The notes below the pieces were generated by a model that searched no databases, was not told the origin of the DNA, and worked only from the letters and a program-made list of their open reading frames with translations. DNA of 64,000 nucleotides, from assembly GCA_022606135.1 (NCBI GenBank), contig JABYQN010000003.1:1116001-1180000 (forward strand), in the 5' to 3' direction. Source of the DNA: Fomes fomentarius (lineage: Eukaryota; Basidiomycota; Agaricomycetes; Polyporales; Polyporaceae). This document shows positions 35,339 through 45,904 of the stretch, piece by piece. The position numbers and the translations under genes are program-made. Within the stretch, counting starts at the first letter, position 1; each line of letters starts with the position of its first letter.

Positions 35339-36562
35339 TCAAATATCGTCCTCCAAGGGACTCAACCCCTGTGCGGTTCCAAGCCTATCCTCGAAGAAAA
35401 ATCTCAACCTCTCCACTGCAGCGCGATCTGCCATGAACGAGCTGAACTTGGTCACATCTGTGTTGTGCATGTCGACGATAGAAGGGAATCCCGCGGCGGG
35501 CGTGATGTCTTTGCGCACGGGCCAACGACCGGTGGTATTCAGATAGTCGGGGTCGAGCATGAACGAATGCAGCAGTTTCGCACTCTCCGGGTGCGGCGCG
35601 TCCTTGAGGATGGCGCTAGTCTGCGGCCAAGTAACGAAGTTACCAGAAGTGTTCGGGAAGGAGAAGTTGAGGGGCGCAGAGGACGTGAGGCCGACGCTGG
35701 TGGTAAATGACGCAACCCATGTTCCGTTGGAGCTGGCAACCAACGTGGCCGGGGTGCCCGTACCGCGTACCCAGCGGGGATTCTGCTCGAGGAGCTTGTC
35801 GAACCAAGCGAGGCCTTGCTTCTTGAGGATCAGGTCGAAAGCATACAGCACGGCGTCGTCGTCGTTGGGATATGTCAGGACGAGCTTGTCCTTGAACTCG
35901 GGCTTCAGGAAGTCGGTGAATTCGACGGGCCCGGTGCCGTTCACGAAGTCGGTGTTCCACACGCTCGCCCAGTTGAAGACGAAGATGCCATTGTAGTACC
36001 CGTCCGCATCTTTGAGGGAATCGTAGATCTGCTCCCAGCCGAGCGGCTTGTAAGGAAGCAGCACGCCCTGTGACTTCCAGCGCGGATAGTCGTTGAGGGT
36101 TTGCAGCGCAACACTGTCGACGAATACGTTGCCGGCCGCGATCTGGCGGTCGAGCTGTGTAACATCATGTTAATACACGGCAAGATCAATCGGATGAGTG
36201 TCTGCGGCGAGGGCGAGGGTAGCTTACATTGATATCATGGTACTTGGACAGGTCGACAGTAATGTTCAGCGTCATGCCAGGGAAACGAGTCTCGAAGGCC
36301 TGCTTCAGGCCATCCTGCTGATTCTTCTCGTCGCTGTTGGCCGTGTCAGCCTACGCTACGCAAAGTGGCATCTGGTGTGAAGCTTCACCTACCCTCCGTG
36401 CCATAACGTGACAACCCCGCCCTCCTTGAGTGCCGCCTGGTGGATCTCATCCAGGGTGCGGTTCTCGACTTCGACAAAATTGGCGTCGAAGCTGAATTGT
36501 GGGTCGAAGGCAGAAGCAACAGCGGCACCAACAAGGAGAGACAATAAGCTCCAGCGAAGCAT
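35339..36562 (-). CDS. Secreted bacterial-type (PBP type II) solute-binding protein
   Basis: A 363-residue protein resembling bacterial ABC-importer substrate-binding proteins of the Fe3+/spermidine-like clan, here in a fungus. Exons on the minus strand: 36562-36393, 36333-36228, 36154-35339 (1092 nt). An 18-20 residue signal peptide ending AVASA is followed by DEIHQAALKEGGVVTLWHGG, the usual first strand of the fold. Next come GLKQAFETRFPG, LDRQIAAGNVFVDSVALQ (binding-lobe pattern), VLLPYKP, FNWASVWNT and the hinge-like PNDDDAVLYAFDLI. Several NxS/T sequons fit secretion. No importer permease or ATPase lies nearby. Three exons with normal fungal splice sites show it is a settled fungal gene. 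Ligand unknown. Confidence 0.82.
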
Positions 36563-37165
36563 GTTCGGGGCGTTAGGGGTTGATTTTAGTGGAGGTAGAA
36601 GGAAGACGTTAGGCCTGGCACGATGGGAGGCTGAGCTATGGATTGTCCATCTTCTTATATACGGATCCCTCGCGCACGCACGGCGTTAGCTACCGCCGGC
36701 GTGGGGGTTGCAACTTGCCAGCGCACTGGCAGGTAACGAGAGTCGAAGGCTGATCCTGGGCTGATCGTATTCCTTTCGTGAGCCCCGGTAGAAAGTGCCA
36801 TGAGAAATGAATTGATTGCCCTACACTCTTTGTCAGCATAGCGTCACGATGTACTTGTCATGCAATGTCATTGACAGCTCTGTAAGGCATGTTTTCTGGA
36901 ACGTAAGGTTCGAGACTCAGCATTGGCTATGTGAGATGCGAATTTGCTGACCGATCAAACTGGCAAAAAAACATTTTCCTGGGTTCCGAGAAGGAGTATG
37001 TGAGTATTATACCAAGTATGTACAATTGATGAGACAGCCCAAGCTTCGCAAGCTGCATGATGATCGCTTGCTTACCGGCTATATCTGGGTATGGTACAGC
37101 TTACCATTTGCCCTCGTAATACGTATTACCACGACCACTGTACAGGACAGCTGCAGTTTACTTGA

Positions 37166-37515
37166 TTTTTTTTTTCTGCTCGAATTTAAGACGCTTTTCG
37201 ACCGAGGCGATGGTACACGCCCAAACGAGTTCTATAAGTTGTGTATAACTGAGACGAAGAGCATTGGGGAGGTATCCGGGTTGTAAGCCCCAATTTATCC
37301 GTCGACCCGAGCATTGGGGGGACAAATATATATATAATGGCCCGATATCTGAAACCGTTAAGTGTGAGGTACGGATGCGGGCGCTTGATTGCCGCAAAAG
37401 GCAAGCCTGAGCACAGAGGAGGATTACAAAATGGACCACACCACTGGGACTCGAACCCACGTCATTAGCTTGTGGCTTGCTATCCCATCACCTCTTACCA
37501 CTACACCACTTTGGC
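37166..37515 (-). mobile_element. Candidate tRNA-derived SINE with A-tail
   Basis: Read on the minus strand, the 5' end holds an RNA polymerase III A box (TGGTGTAGTGG) and, about 45 bases later, a perfect B box (GGTTCGAGTCC). The acceptor, D and anticodon stems of a true tRNA cannot be formed. About 260 bases of unrelated body follow, with two copies of CCCCAATGCTC and a short TA run, and the element ends in ten A residues (T10 at 37166-37175 on the plus strand). This order, tRNA-like head, body, A-tail, is that of a SINE. No clear target-site duplication was found, and no second copy exists in this window. Confidence 0.5.
37257..37316. repeat. Two direct copies of GAGCATTGGGG
   Basis: The 11-mer occurs near 37260 and again near 37304, inside the SINE candidate body. 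Spacing is about 45 bases. Confidence 0.7.
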
Positions 37516-38623
37516 TTCTTGTACATAAAGATTGTATAGCATATATCACCACCTCTGCTGGACTTGAACGAATTTTTCTGTTCTCCCCCACCAGAACAAG
37601 TGCACTAGACGAGGAAGCTCTGGTTGATTCTGGCTCTAAGTATGTACATATATGCTAATATACTACAGCAAATTGATCTCCAACAACAGACTGCTAGAAG
37701 ATGCAGCAGCAAAGGTGTACCCATTGAAGGCACCACTTGAGATTCTCGGTGTCATCAGGCGCCCATACCATACCTGCACATTACATGAGAATAGATGTGG
37801 GTGATATGTGACATTACTTACAGTGACCTTACGCCGCTAATGCGTGACATATGCTTTTTTCACGGTATCTGTAGATGACATGCCGCGGTATGGGAAGGTG
37901 ATCGGACCTGCATCGGGAAATTAACGGTCGACCTCAATAAGTCCCAGATACTATATTGTACTTGCCAAATCATGAAAGCCTTCTGACACTCCTCTTTTTC
38001 TCGCATCCAAGTACTTATGTAGCGATGCATGGCCAGCACAGTCTTTCCCGCAGAAACTAGCAAGCGTATGCGATCCGAATCCGAAATGCCCTCGCGGACT
38101 TCGCGAGTTCAGTGACACATGTCGTGTCATCCACCTCAATCACTGCAGCTAAGTGACTTCAAGCCAGTAAATTGCCTCTACATGATCTTCTACATAGTCT
38201 CGAAGAGACCGTTTTTTCAAGCATAGATTCGCAATGCATCTACAAAGGGCAGTCAGCCATACCTTGAATCTTTTCGGCAGAGGGTGGCCACCCTCTGTTG
38301 CTTCTGGTCAACCTCATTCCCCAAGTCCACAATCCGCCTCCGATGCTGAACAACTACATAGATGAGATTCGATCTTGTCCACATATGCTATTCTCACCGT
38401 TTGAATGGATTGCCATATTGAGCGGACTGCGAGGCGCTGAGCTTGACATGTACAGATAATAATATGAAGACGGACCGTGCAAGTTGTCATGCTTCCACGT
38501 CGCGTGGGCGTTTTCCCTCTCTGAGCTAAATTTTGTCGTCCGTCTCCTGATCCATGTTCGACCCCTTGCATTCAGTCATCTTCTCTCTCCTCGCTTTGTC
38601 CCAGAGCTCTCCCTGACGTCACC

Positions 38624-40193
38624 ATGGCACGCTCGTCCAAAGGTGGCCAACTGAAAGCACGACATATCACAAAGATAGATCCCAGAGAATCTCGAAGAAA
38701 CGGAGATGCAGAAGCGATAGGGAAGAGGCTGGCCGTGAACACGGAGGTGTCGAAGGCGGTCGCACTATCTCTGGTCGACTACGGTCTCGTGTTGAGTCTT
38801 GTATCTGGCGGATGCTGCTCGTCAGTAGGGGGTTGTCTGTTATGGCTACGTGAGCAATCCAAGTTGAGTGTTTACATGTAGGAACGTGTGGTCGTATGAA
38901 CAGCTCCTGAAAATGGACGCGCACATCGGTGAGGAGTGCTCACACTTTCTGGTCAGACGGCGATGGCAGGCCGCTAACGCAACGCAGGAACGACCCTCAC
39001 TTTCTCGCAGATGCTTTTCATTACGACTCATTCTCTGCCTTCTTTCTTGGAGTTTCCCACCAACGGCGGCTTGCCGCGTTTGAAGCCGCGACACGTCCCA
39101 CTTAGTAGCTGGGCATTGCAAGTGCTCGTCCTAACCTCGGGGTCCCTGATGAACAACTGGGTGTTCGCGTTCTCCGTCCCATTAACAATACAAATCGTGT
39201 TTCGTTCAGCAGGCATGTTTGGTCAAAGTTTCAACCAGATACAGATACGCGACTGACACCCTGGAATAGGTCTGGCTGTATCGATGCTGTTGGGATATCT
39301 TGTCATGAAGAAGCGCTACTCAATAGCGCAAATAGTACGCATGCTTGATTGTCCTCCTCGGGTGCATGTAGCTGAGCTCACAACTCCATTGTAGACTGCC
39401 GTGACTTTCGTTTCTGCAGGTGTTATACTCGCCACACTGTCTCGACCTTCCTCGCCCAAGACATCCAATAGTGATGTCGATGTCGGGAGGTATACCATCG
39501 GTGTAGCAATGCTCACTTTCTCCCTCCTGCTAACCGGCATCCTTGGAGTGCTGCAAGAGCGCACCTACACAAAATACGGCCCGCACTGGAAAGAGGGCGT
39601 CTTCTATACAGTATGCGGTTCGCTCGCTTCATCTTTGAATTCGCAGAGCTTACTGATTCCTTGCCCTCAGCACTGTCTCTCGCTCCCAATATTCCTCTTT
39701 TTTATCAGAGACCTGAAGCGAGGATTCCGCGGCCTGTCCAAGCCCGCATCGCTCGCACCGTTGTCAGAAGACGCGCTCGGCAGCTTCGCGCCTTACGTCC
39801 CCTACGCGGTCCTGGTCGCGAACATGTTGACGCAGCTCGCATGCGTCTCGGGAGTGAATCAACTAAGCTCTGTACGTGTCCTACTCCCTCTCTGTCACTC
39901 GCCCGATGTCCGTGCGTCAGGACTGACCAGTTTGGTTGTATCAGCGTGTATCATCGGTGTCGACGAACCTCGTGCTGACGACGCGCAAGGCAATCAGCCT
40001 GTGCTTCAGCGTGTGGTGGTTCGGGAACGGGTGGAACGCCCAGCTCGGCGCCGGGGCGGGCATGGTCTTCCTCGGCTCGCTCTTCTACACCGCCGTCACT
40101 TCGCGCGCAGGCAGGCCGCCGCCACCACCAGCAGCAGCCACGGCACACAACGCGCAACCGGAGAGCGCGGGGGATGTGAAGAAGTTAGAATGA
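38624..40193 (+). CDS. UAA-type nucleotide-sugar transporter (YEA4/SLC35B4-like)
   Basis: A 399-residue multi-span transporter of the ER/Golgi, related to yeast Yea4 (UDP-GlcNAc) and SLC35B4. Exons 38624-38820, 38882-38928, 38988-39212, 39270-39334, 39395-39610, 39671-39871, 39945-40193 (1200 nt). Typical segments: SGGCCSNVWSYEQLLKMD, TFSQMLFITTHSLPSF, SLMNNWVFAFSVPLTIQIVF, then MKKRYSIAQI, FVSAGVILATL, LTGILGVLQERTYTKYG and STNLVLTTRKAISLCFSVWWF. The C-terminus is Pro/Ala-rich and ends DVKKLE; a KK near the end may serve ER retrieval. The intron 39213-39269 needs a GC donor (CAG, GCATGT), the same hexamer as in ETR1. Substrate not decidable from sequence. Confidence 0.9.
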
Positions 40194-41451
40194 TCGGGAG
40201 TGCGCGCGTTGTGCGGAGCTCTAGCCTGTGGAGGGGGATCGATCGCGCTTTTTTTTCTTGGTCGCTGCGTCTTGTCCTGGACGCTGTAAACCGCATGTGT
40301 GGTTGCGTTGAGGACGTCCACTGAAGCATTGGAAACGTGGTTCCCCGCAAAGGTGGCTTTCCTTCCAGGCCAGCGCACTCCAAGGAACGCGCTGGCGGAC
40401 TGGCAAAAACTGCGTATTGTGGCGGCCTAAGGGGGCTAGAGCGGATCGCGCTCTTATTGTCGACGCACGCTTTCGCACGTATAAATAGACAGGATGGTCT
40501 TGCTAGGTATATTGTGTGCTAGTAAACGGGGTATGAACAACGACATCGGAGCTCCTTGCTTTCGCTATCGAACAATGTCGTTACGAACATGTGCAAAAGA
40601 TTCCACGAGGGACGGAAATGAGGTAGGAGTGAGGTAAAGTGAGGGAATGTGTACAGTTGTGGTAAAGATGGCAGAAAAGAAAATATACGGGAAGCCGAAC
40701 CAACCCTCGACGCTCTATGGCCGCCGACGCGCCGCACCTGCAACGACAGACCACGCCCTTGGGGTCTAGCCCGAGTACATACATGCTAAAAGCAAAACTA
40801 TTGGAACACAATGGGAAATGGTAGTAAGAAAAGCGTATAATATCTGGAGTAGCTGCCTGACCGAAACCATATACCATAAAAGGAATGGCATTGGACGCTG
40901 TGACGTGCTATATATCGCACGACCGCAAAGTCAGAGGGAGAAAGGTAACAAACACGAGCAGGGGACACGACCGCGGAGGGGCAGTATTAACCGGGATAGC
41001 ATATCGAAGATGAAGTGGTGAAGGTAGGAAAGAAGACTTTCCGGAATAAAGGAAGTACGGTGTACACATACTGAGCGGGACGATGCGTGGGGGCGAGCGT
41101 GAAGGGCATAACATGAGTCGTTGGGGATCAACATCCAGGGCATCAAATGCGTGCAGTGCTGCGGTTAGGACCAATCCCAGACGGAGGAGGCTCATATACA
41201 GTTAAGTAGGATAGGTTAAGGGATATGGATAGGACTGGAAGGGAAAGAGAGTTGATGCCCAGAGGATGTGATGGTGGGATATCGATAAATGAAGCGCCAG
41301 ACTACACCAGTCAAACGGAAGTGGACCAAACAAGACAGGTTACAGATGAGATGAGCAGCCAAGTCCGCCCCAAACGAACTGTTTCAGCGTAGGGCAACTC
41401 TGAGCCATGCGGGGCCGCGCCGCAGATGTTGGGCGCAGCGGGTGAGTGAGC
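40194..41451. other. Long convergent 3' gap
   Basis: 1.26 kb between two convergent stops. No coding exon recognised. It is longer than other convergent gaps here (95-325 bp) and may hold long 3' UTRs, an antisense transcript or a non-coding RNA. A TATAAATAG motif at about 40480-40488 on the plus strand is the only promoter-like element. Confidence 0.4.
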
Positions 41452-43376
41452 CTAATGGCCCTTTTCACTGAAGTCTACCATCTCAACAACGGGCGAGTCA
41501 TGGATGCCCATTCCCACGTCGTCGTGTATTGGCTTCTGGTTGAACGGGTAGTCTTGAGTCCCGTCGTTACCGATCGTCATGGGCGTAACTGGTCTCGAGG
41601 AAGCGGGTCCGGTGGAGGATGTGACCGTCGAGATGATCTGGGTCTGAGGGTAGTATGACCGGCGCTGCATCTTCTTGAAGTCGTAGGAGGTGAATCTAGA
41701 TGATAGAGACGGTGAGTGTTCGACACATCACTAACAGACTTTGTGGAAGACAGGAAGCACGATGACGTACTGCTCTTCCATCTGCCGCATCTCGGCGCTC
41801 AGGCTACTGATGTCCCGCTCCTTGCGCTGCTTTGCACGTAATGGGTTGTCTTCCAGCAGCAATTCCTCCAGCTCGTGAGAGGCATCGAAGTTTGCCTTCT
41901 TCGACTGCACAACGAGCGCTCCCTTAGTAACCATCGTCCCAAGCACAACCCACCACTTACATCGGGGATGAACGGGGCCGTCTGCTGCTTGGTTTCAAGT
42001 GTGTTCCAATCGATGTTTGAAAACCACGGGTGTTTTCTCAGCTCGTCAAAGCCCTCTCCGTTGGGCTTGCAGGCCAACCGTCTTGTGGGATCGCGTTCGA
42101 GGAACTGCGAGGGCGAAATCAGTGATCAATGATTTAATGAAAGGCTGGCGTCGTCTCGTAATCTTCCGTTGCGAGTTCGTTTACACTCGCATAACATCAC
42201 GGCCCAACCACTATGATGCATGCGTGGGCGACTATGTCACGCCAGACGCACAATTGATAGGCGAAAGGACAATGAGAATGAGTGAGAAGGAATACTCACG
42301 CCCTTCAAGGCTTGGATGCCTGCCCTGCTGCACCTCGACTCCGCATCCTCTGGGAACCGCAACGAGTCCTTCGAGATGCTGTGTGTGAGGTCACTGTTCG
42401 TCTTCCCACGGAATGGACGACGACCGAAAATGAGCTCATAAGCACAGACACCTAGAGACCACCAGTCAATTGTATAGGTGTATCCGCGCTTGGCAAGAAT
42501 TTCTGGGGCCATGTAGGCCATCGAGCCTGCAACGCCAGTCAAAAGACGCCGTTCAGAGTAGTGAACAGCGATGTTGAAGTCTGTGATATGGGCGTGACCA
42601 CGCTCGTCGAGGAGGATGTTGTCTGGTTTGAGATCACTATATGTATGATCAGCACGAAGCATTTGAAAGATGAAGTCATATGGCACGCACCGGTGGATGA
42701 TGCGGTGGTCGTGGAGGTATGCGAGCGCAGAACCTACCTCCGCGACGTAGTATCGCACAACATCCTCGGGCAGCGATCCTAGCCTCTCCAAATGGACTGG
42801 GAGCCGGAAGTAGATTGAGCTCTCGGGTCAGACATGGATGATTGCCTAACGGAATGGAGAAGAGCTCACATCTCAAGTCCCCTCCCAGCATCAGATCCAG
42901 GACGAAGAAACAGTTCTCGTCGTCTTGGAAAGCATAACGCATATTCACTACAAACGCATGATCGATCTGCGGTGCCGGAACACTTATTAGCTCTGCATGC
43001 CCCGAATCAGTGGGGTAGATGAGGGCGCACCTCTTCCAACAACCGGCGCTCCTGGATAATGTTCGCTACCGCCTTCATCTTCACACACTTGGGTTTATTG
43101 ATATACTTGAGTGCGTAAAGCTCGCGTGTCTGCTTGTGCTGGACCACCCGGACCTGTATGTCACATTACGGCGGCCATTGAGAAGTCTTCACCTGAGGAA
43201 AATGACCGAAACACGCACCTTGCCGAACGCTCCCTTGCCTACACATCGTAAAAGGATGAAGTGAAACAGATTGACATCCCCATCAAAGTCTATGGGCTGT
43301 AGCAAGACGGTTTGCTAGTGCACACTGGGTACAATAAGGGGGACCGTACCTGGGGTCGACAGCAGACAGCGCCCAT
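41452..43376 (-). CDS. YANK/STK32-family AGC-type Ser/Thr kinase
   Basis: A 429-residue protein kinase. Exons on the minus strand: 43376-43350, 43296-43219, 43153-43031, 42966-42870, 42796-42691, 42636-42300, 42104-41961, 41904-41771, 41695-41452 (1290 nt). The N-terminus MGAVCC fits N-myristoylation at Gly2 with nearby Cys for palmitoylation. Kinase landmarks: IDFDGDVNLFHFILLRCVG, glycine loop GKGAFGKV, ELYALKYI with Lys51, LVLGGDLR-like segment LDLMLGGDLR, IIHRDLKPDN with Asp145, and HITDFNIAVHY. DFN in place of DFG is the YANK signature. Then GSMAYMAPEI, TIDWWSLGVCAYELIFGRRP, and RKHPWFSNIDW. The tail is Ser/Thr/Gln-rich. Family assignment is firm; biological role in fungi is little known. 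Confidence 0.93.
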
Positions 43377-43731
43377 GGTGATCGTATAGCAATAAGAGGC
43401 AGGGAGAGGCGAGCGAGAAGGAGAGGGTATTAAACGAAGGATAGAAAGGGGGCGCAACGGAGGAGGGCGATGGGGAGCCCAGACGGCGGGGGAAGGCAAG
43501 ATGAGGGAGAAAGAGGCCAAAGTCCGTCGCTCTCCCAGCGATCAAACCCGGCGCCTCTGGCACCCTGACATCTCGTCTGTCGCTGAAACACCCCGTGCCT
43601 GTTATGTAACATATTTTTGCTCCCTTTCTGGGGACTTGCATTATTCTCCCAAAATTGTCGCCCGTTGTCGTCCTCCTTACTTCCACTCCTCAGGCCTTCC
43701 CCGTCCCATCTTCGCTTTGTCCGTCTCCCCC
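43377..43731. promoter_or_regulatory. Shared divergent promoter, STK32-like / guanylate kinase
   Basis: 355 bp between divergent starts, with C/T-rich stretches close to the guanylate kinase start. No TATA box seen. Confidence 0.5.
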
Positions 43732-44477
43732 ATGTCGCCTGCGGCGGACTTCCTTCGGCCCCTTGTCATCTCTGGCCCGTCCGGTGTGGGCAAGAGCACA
43801 CTCCTTAAACGTTTATTCGCCGACTACCCTGGCAACTTTGGCTTTAGCGTCTCTCGTGAGTAGTAATTTCGCCTGTCGTCTCACAACCGTTGACAGCTCA
43901 TGCCTCATGTCGCGGATGACCCTGGAAGACACTACTCGCGCTCCTCGTGCGGGCGAACAGAATGGACAAGACTACTACTTCGTCTCTCAGGACAAGTTCA
44001 AGGAGCTCATCTCTCAGGGCGCCTTCATCGAGCACGCTCAGTTCTCCGGCAATTTTTACGGGACGAGTTTCATGGCCGTTCGGGAGATCGAGAAGACGGG
44101 CAGGAGGTGTCTCTTGGATATCGAGGCGCAGGTATGTCCTCCTGACGGAAGCCTTTTTCCCGTTTTCTCTTCCGTCCAAACACCCGTCCTAGGGCGTCCG
44201 CCAGGTCAAGGCGACGAACTTGAACCCTGTCTACCTTTTTATCTCCCCACCTTCCTTGACCGAGCTACGCCACCGTCTTCAAGGGCGTGGAACCGAGACC
44301 GAGGTTGCTGTGGCGAAGCGTCTGGCTACCGCCTTGAAGGAAATAGAGTATGCGAAAGAAGGAGCGCACGATTTGGTTATAGTGAACGACGACCTAGATC
44401 GAGCGTACGAGAAGTTCGCACGTGCAGCTCTTGGAGAACCGATTACAAGTGACCCTTTGCCGTCATTGGATGATTAG
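43732..44477 (+). CDS. GUK1: Guanylate kinase
   Basis: A 203-residue enzyme that phosphorylates GMP to GDP with ATP, essential for GTP and GDP-mannose supply. Exons 43732-43855, 43929-44131, 44193-44477 (612 nt). P-loop [10 protein letters not shown] (14-23), then the GMP-binding segment [22 protein letters not shown], the helix [43 protein letters not shown], and [13 protein letters not shown]. Length is normal for the enzyme. The frame is open upstream of 43732 but the chosen ATG gives the usual short N-terminus before the P-loop. Confidence 0.95.
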
Positions 44478-44700
44478 ACTTTAGTAGTGCTATAAGATGC
44501 ATCAAGCTCGCTAGAAGTACAATATCATTACATGGATCTAGATGGACCATGTCACCGCCAATGTGAGCAGGAGAACAACATAACTCACAAGCTTATAACG
44601 CCCTCCTTGATTTGGGGTCGAAGCCTGCTGTCCGTCTAAATATATAAGCAACACCCCCGCGGCGAATACGTCGAACATCCAGGGTTTCGCAACAGCGTCG

Positions 44701-45582
44701 CTAGTAACGGAAACGCATGTACGCCATAAGCAGCGCAGAGCAACCAGTAACTACCGAATACTATGATTAGAGAAGATAAAAGCGAGATTTCGCAACCAGA
44801 ACAGACGCACCGAATCCAACAAGGTATTGTAGAGTTGTGGCCTGTCGAAAGGCAGCGATCAGTAGTGGGCCGGGTTGCACTTCCGAGAGGCGACACACCT
44901 TAGAGACCTGTATTGACGTGCGAAGGGCCGCGATTTCCTGCTCTATGCGCGTATCGACCTCTTTGATCTTCAGCTCCTGCTTCGATGTTTCCTCGCGCAT
45001 CCGACCCTTCTCGAGATTGATGTCGAGCCGCACGCCCCCCTGCGTGTGCGCGATTTCCCCGCGCAGCTGCTGCTTGAGCTTCTCGATGTCCGTCACGAGC
45101 CTGTCATTCTCAGCCTTGATCATCGCGAGCTCATTCTTCTCCAAGAGCTGCAGCTCAGATTTCAGCTGAGCAAAGTCGACCTGTTGTGTGTAGCGATGCT
45201 GTGTAGAGACACCCGAGCGTGCAGGTCATTCGTTTGCAAGTGCCCTAGTCAGATAATGCAGTAGCATAGCATAAGAGCGTAGCGAGATACCAACCTTCTC
45301 CTGGTCGGCCTTTGTAACCATATTGCTTGCCATGTTCCGTATGCTCTCGTCGATGACCTCTGCCAATGCGGTCATGATGCCCTCTGCCTGTGCGCGGTTG
45401 AGCCCTTCGCGCTCTAGCCGCTGCACAAAGTGATGGGTATCGAAGTGGAAGTTTTGGCAGGGTCGCGACGTGCATAATGACCGTTTGTGTGGCGATACGA
45501 CTCGAGGCATTCCGTTCGCGGACCGCTGCATCCACGGACGCATTCCGTTCGCAAACGCCGAGGGGAAGTAACGGATAGGCAT
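44701..45582 (-). CDS. DUF1640 coiled-coil mitochondrial protein (FMP32/MCUR1-like)
   Basis: A 216-residue inner-membrane protein of the CCDC90 family, whose yeast member Fmp32 affects cytochrome oxidase assembly. Exons on the minus strand: 45582-45295, 45180-44899, 44841-44811, 44750-44701 (651 nt). The N-terminus is basic with no acidic residue before FHFDTH, which fits a presequence. The family core reads FDTHHFVQRLEREGLNRAQA, then IMTALAEVIDESIRNMA. A long coiled coil follows (LEKNELAMIKAENDRLVTDI and on). The C-terminus is a short membrane span ending MAYMRFRY. The last acceptor was set at 44751 because it restores GFVTGCSALLMAYMRFRY; another acceptor a few bases earlier gives a longer, unlike tail. 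Confidence 0.9.
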
Positions 45583-45904
45583 TTGTAAGATTGAAACGAA
45601 GAGCAAGTTGAGAGTAGAGCGAGTGCGATGGACAATAGGATAGTCGTAATATTATGACTAGCAGCAAAGGGGCAGATGGGGAGGGAACGCGTGTTTGGCT
45701 ATGACACCATGATGCATTTGGTACACCCTGCAAGTTGACAAGCGCCCAATAGCGTGGGAAGTGCATCTCAGCCAATCAGGAGTGGCATCCGAGATTTTTG
45801 GTGGATGAGAAGTTGCAGCCGATGCAGTTGCACTGGCCTCTTATACCTCGTCTACTCTACTCTACCCCCTGCCAGTCTTTTCAACTCCCGGGAGCTCGTG
45901 CACT
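45583..45904. promoter_or_regulatory. Shared divergent promoter, FMP32-like / MAK16
   Basis: 322 bp between divergent starts. The stretch CTACTCTACTCTACCCCC near 45850-45867 is a pyrimidine-rich patch of the sort common upstream of fungal starts. Confidence 0.5.

Larger units (their letters stand above)
36563..38623. other. Intergenic, contains SINE-like element
   Basis: 2.1 kb without a protein gene I can support. It includes the solute-binding protein promoter (to about 36900), the tRNA-like SINE candidate at about 37166-37515, and the YEA4-like promoter at the right end, with a C/T-rich run near 38570-38600. Confidence 0.5.

Noticed and set aside
35339..36562. Recent bacterial contamination or very recent transfer
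   Set aside because: Two normal fungal introns, a eukaryotic signal peptide and base composition like its neighbours.
37434..37512. Functional tRNA gene on the minus strand
   Set aside because: A and B boxes are perfect, but acceptor, D and anticodon stems do not pair under any register I tried, and the 3' flank repeats rather than complements the 5' end.
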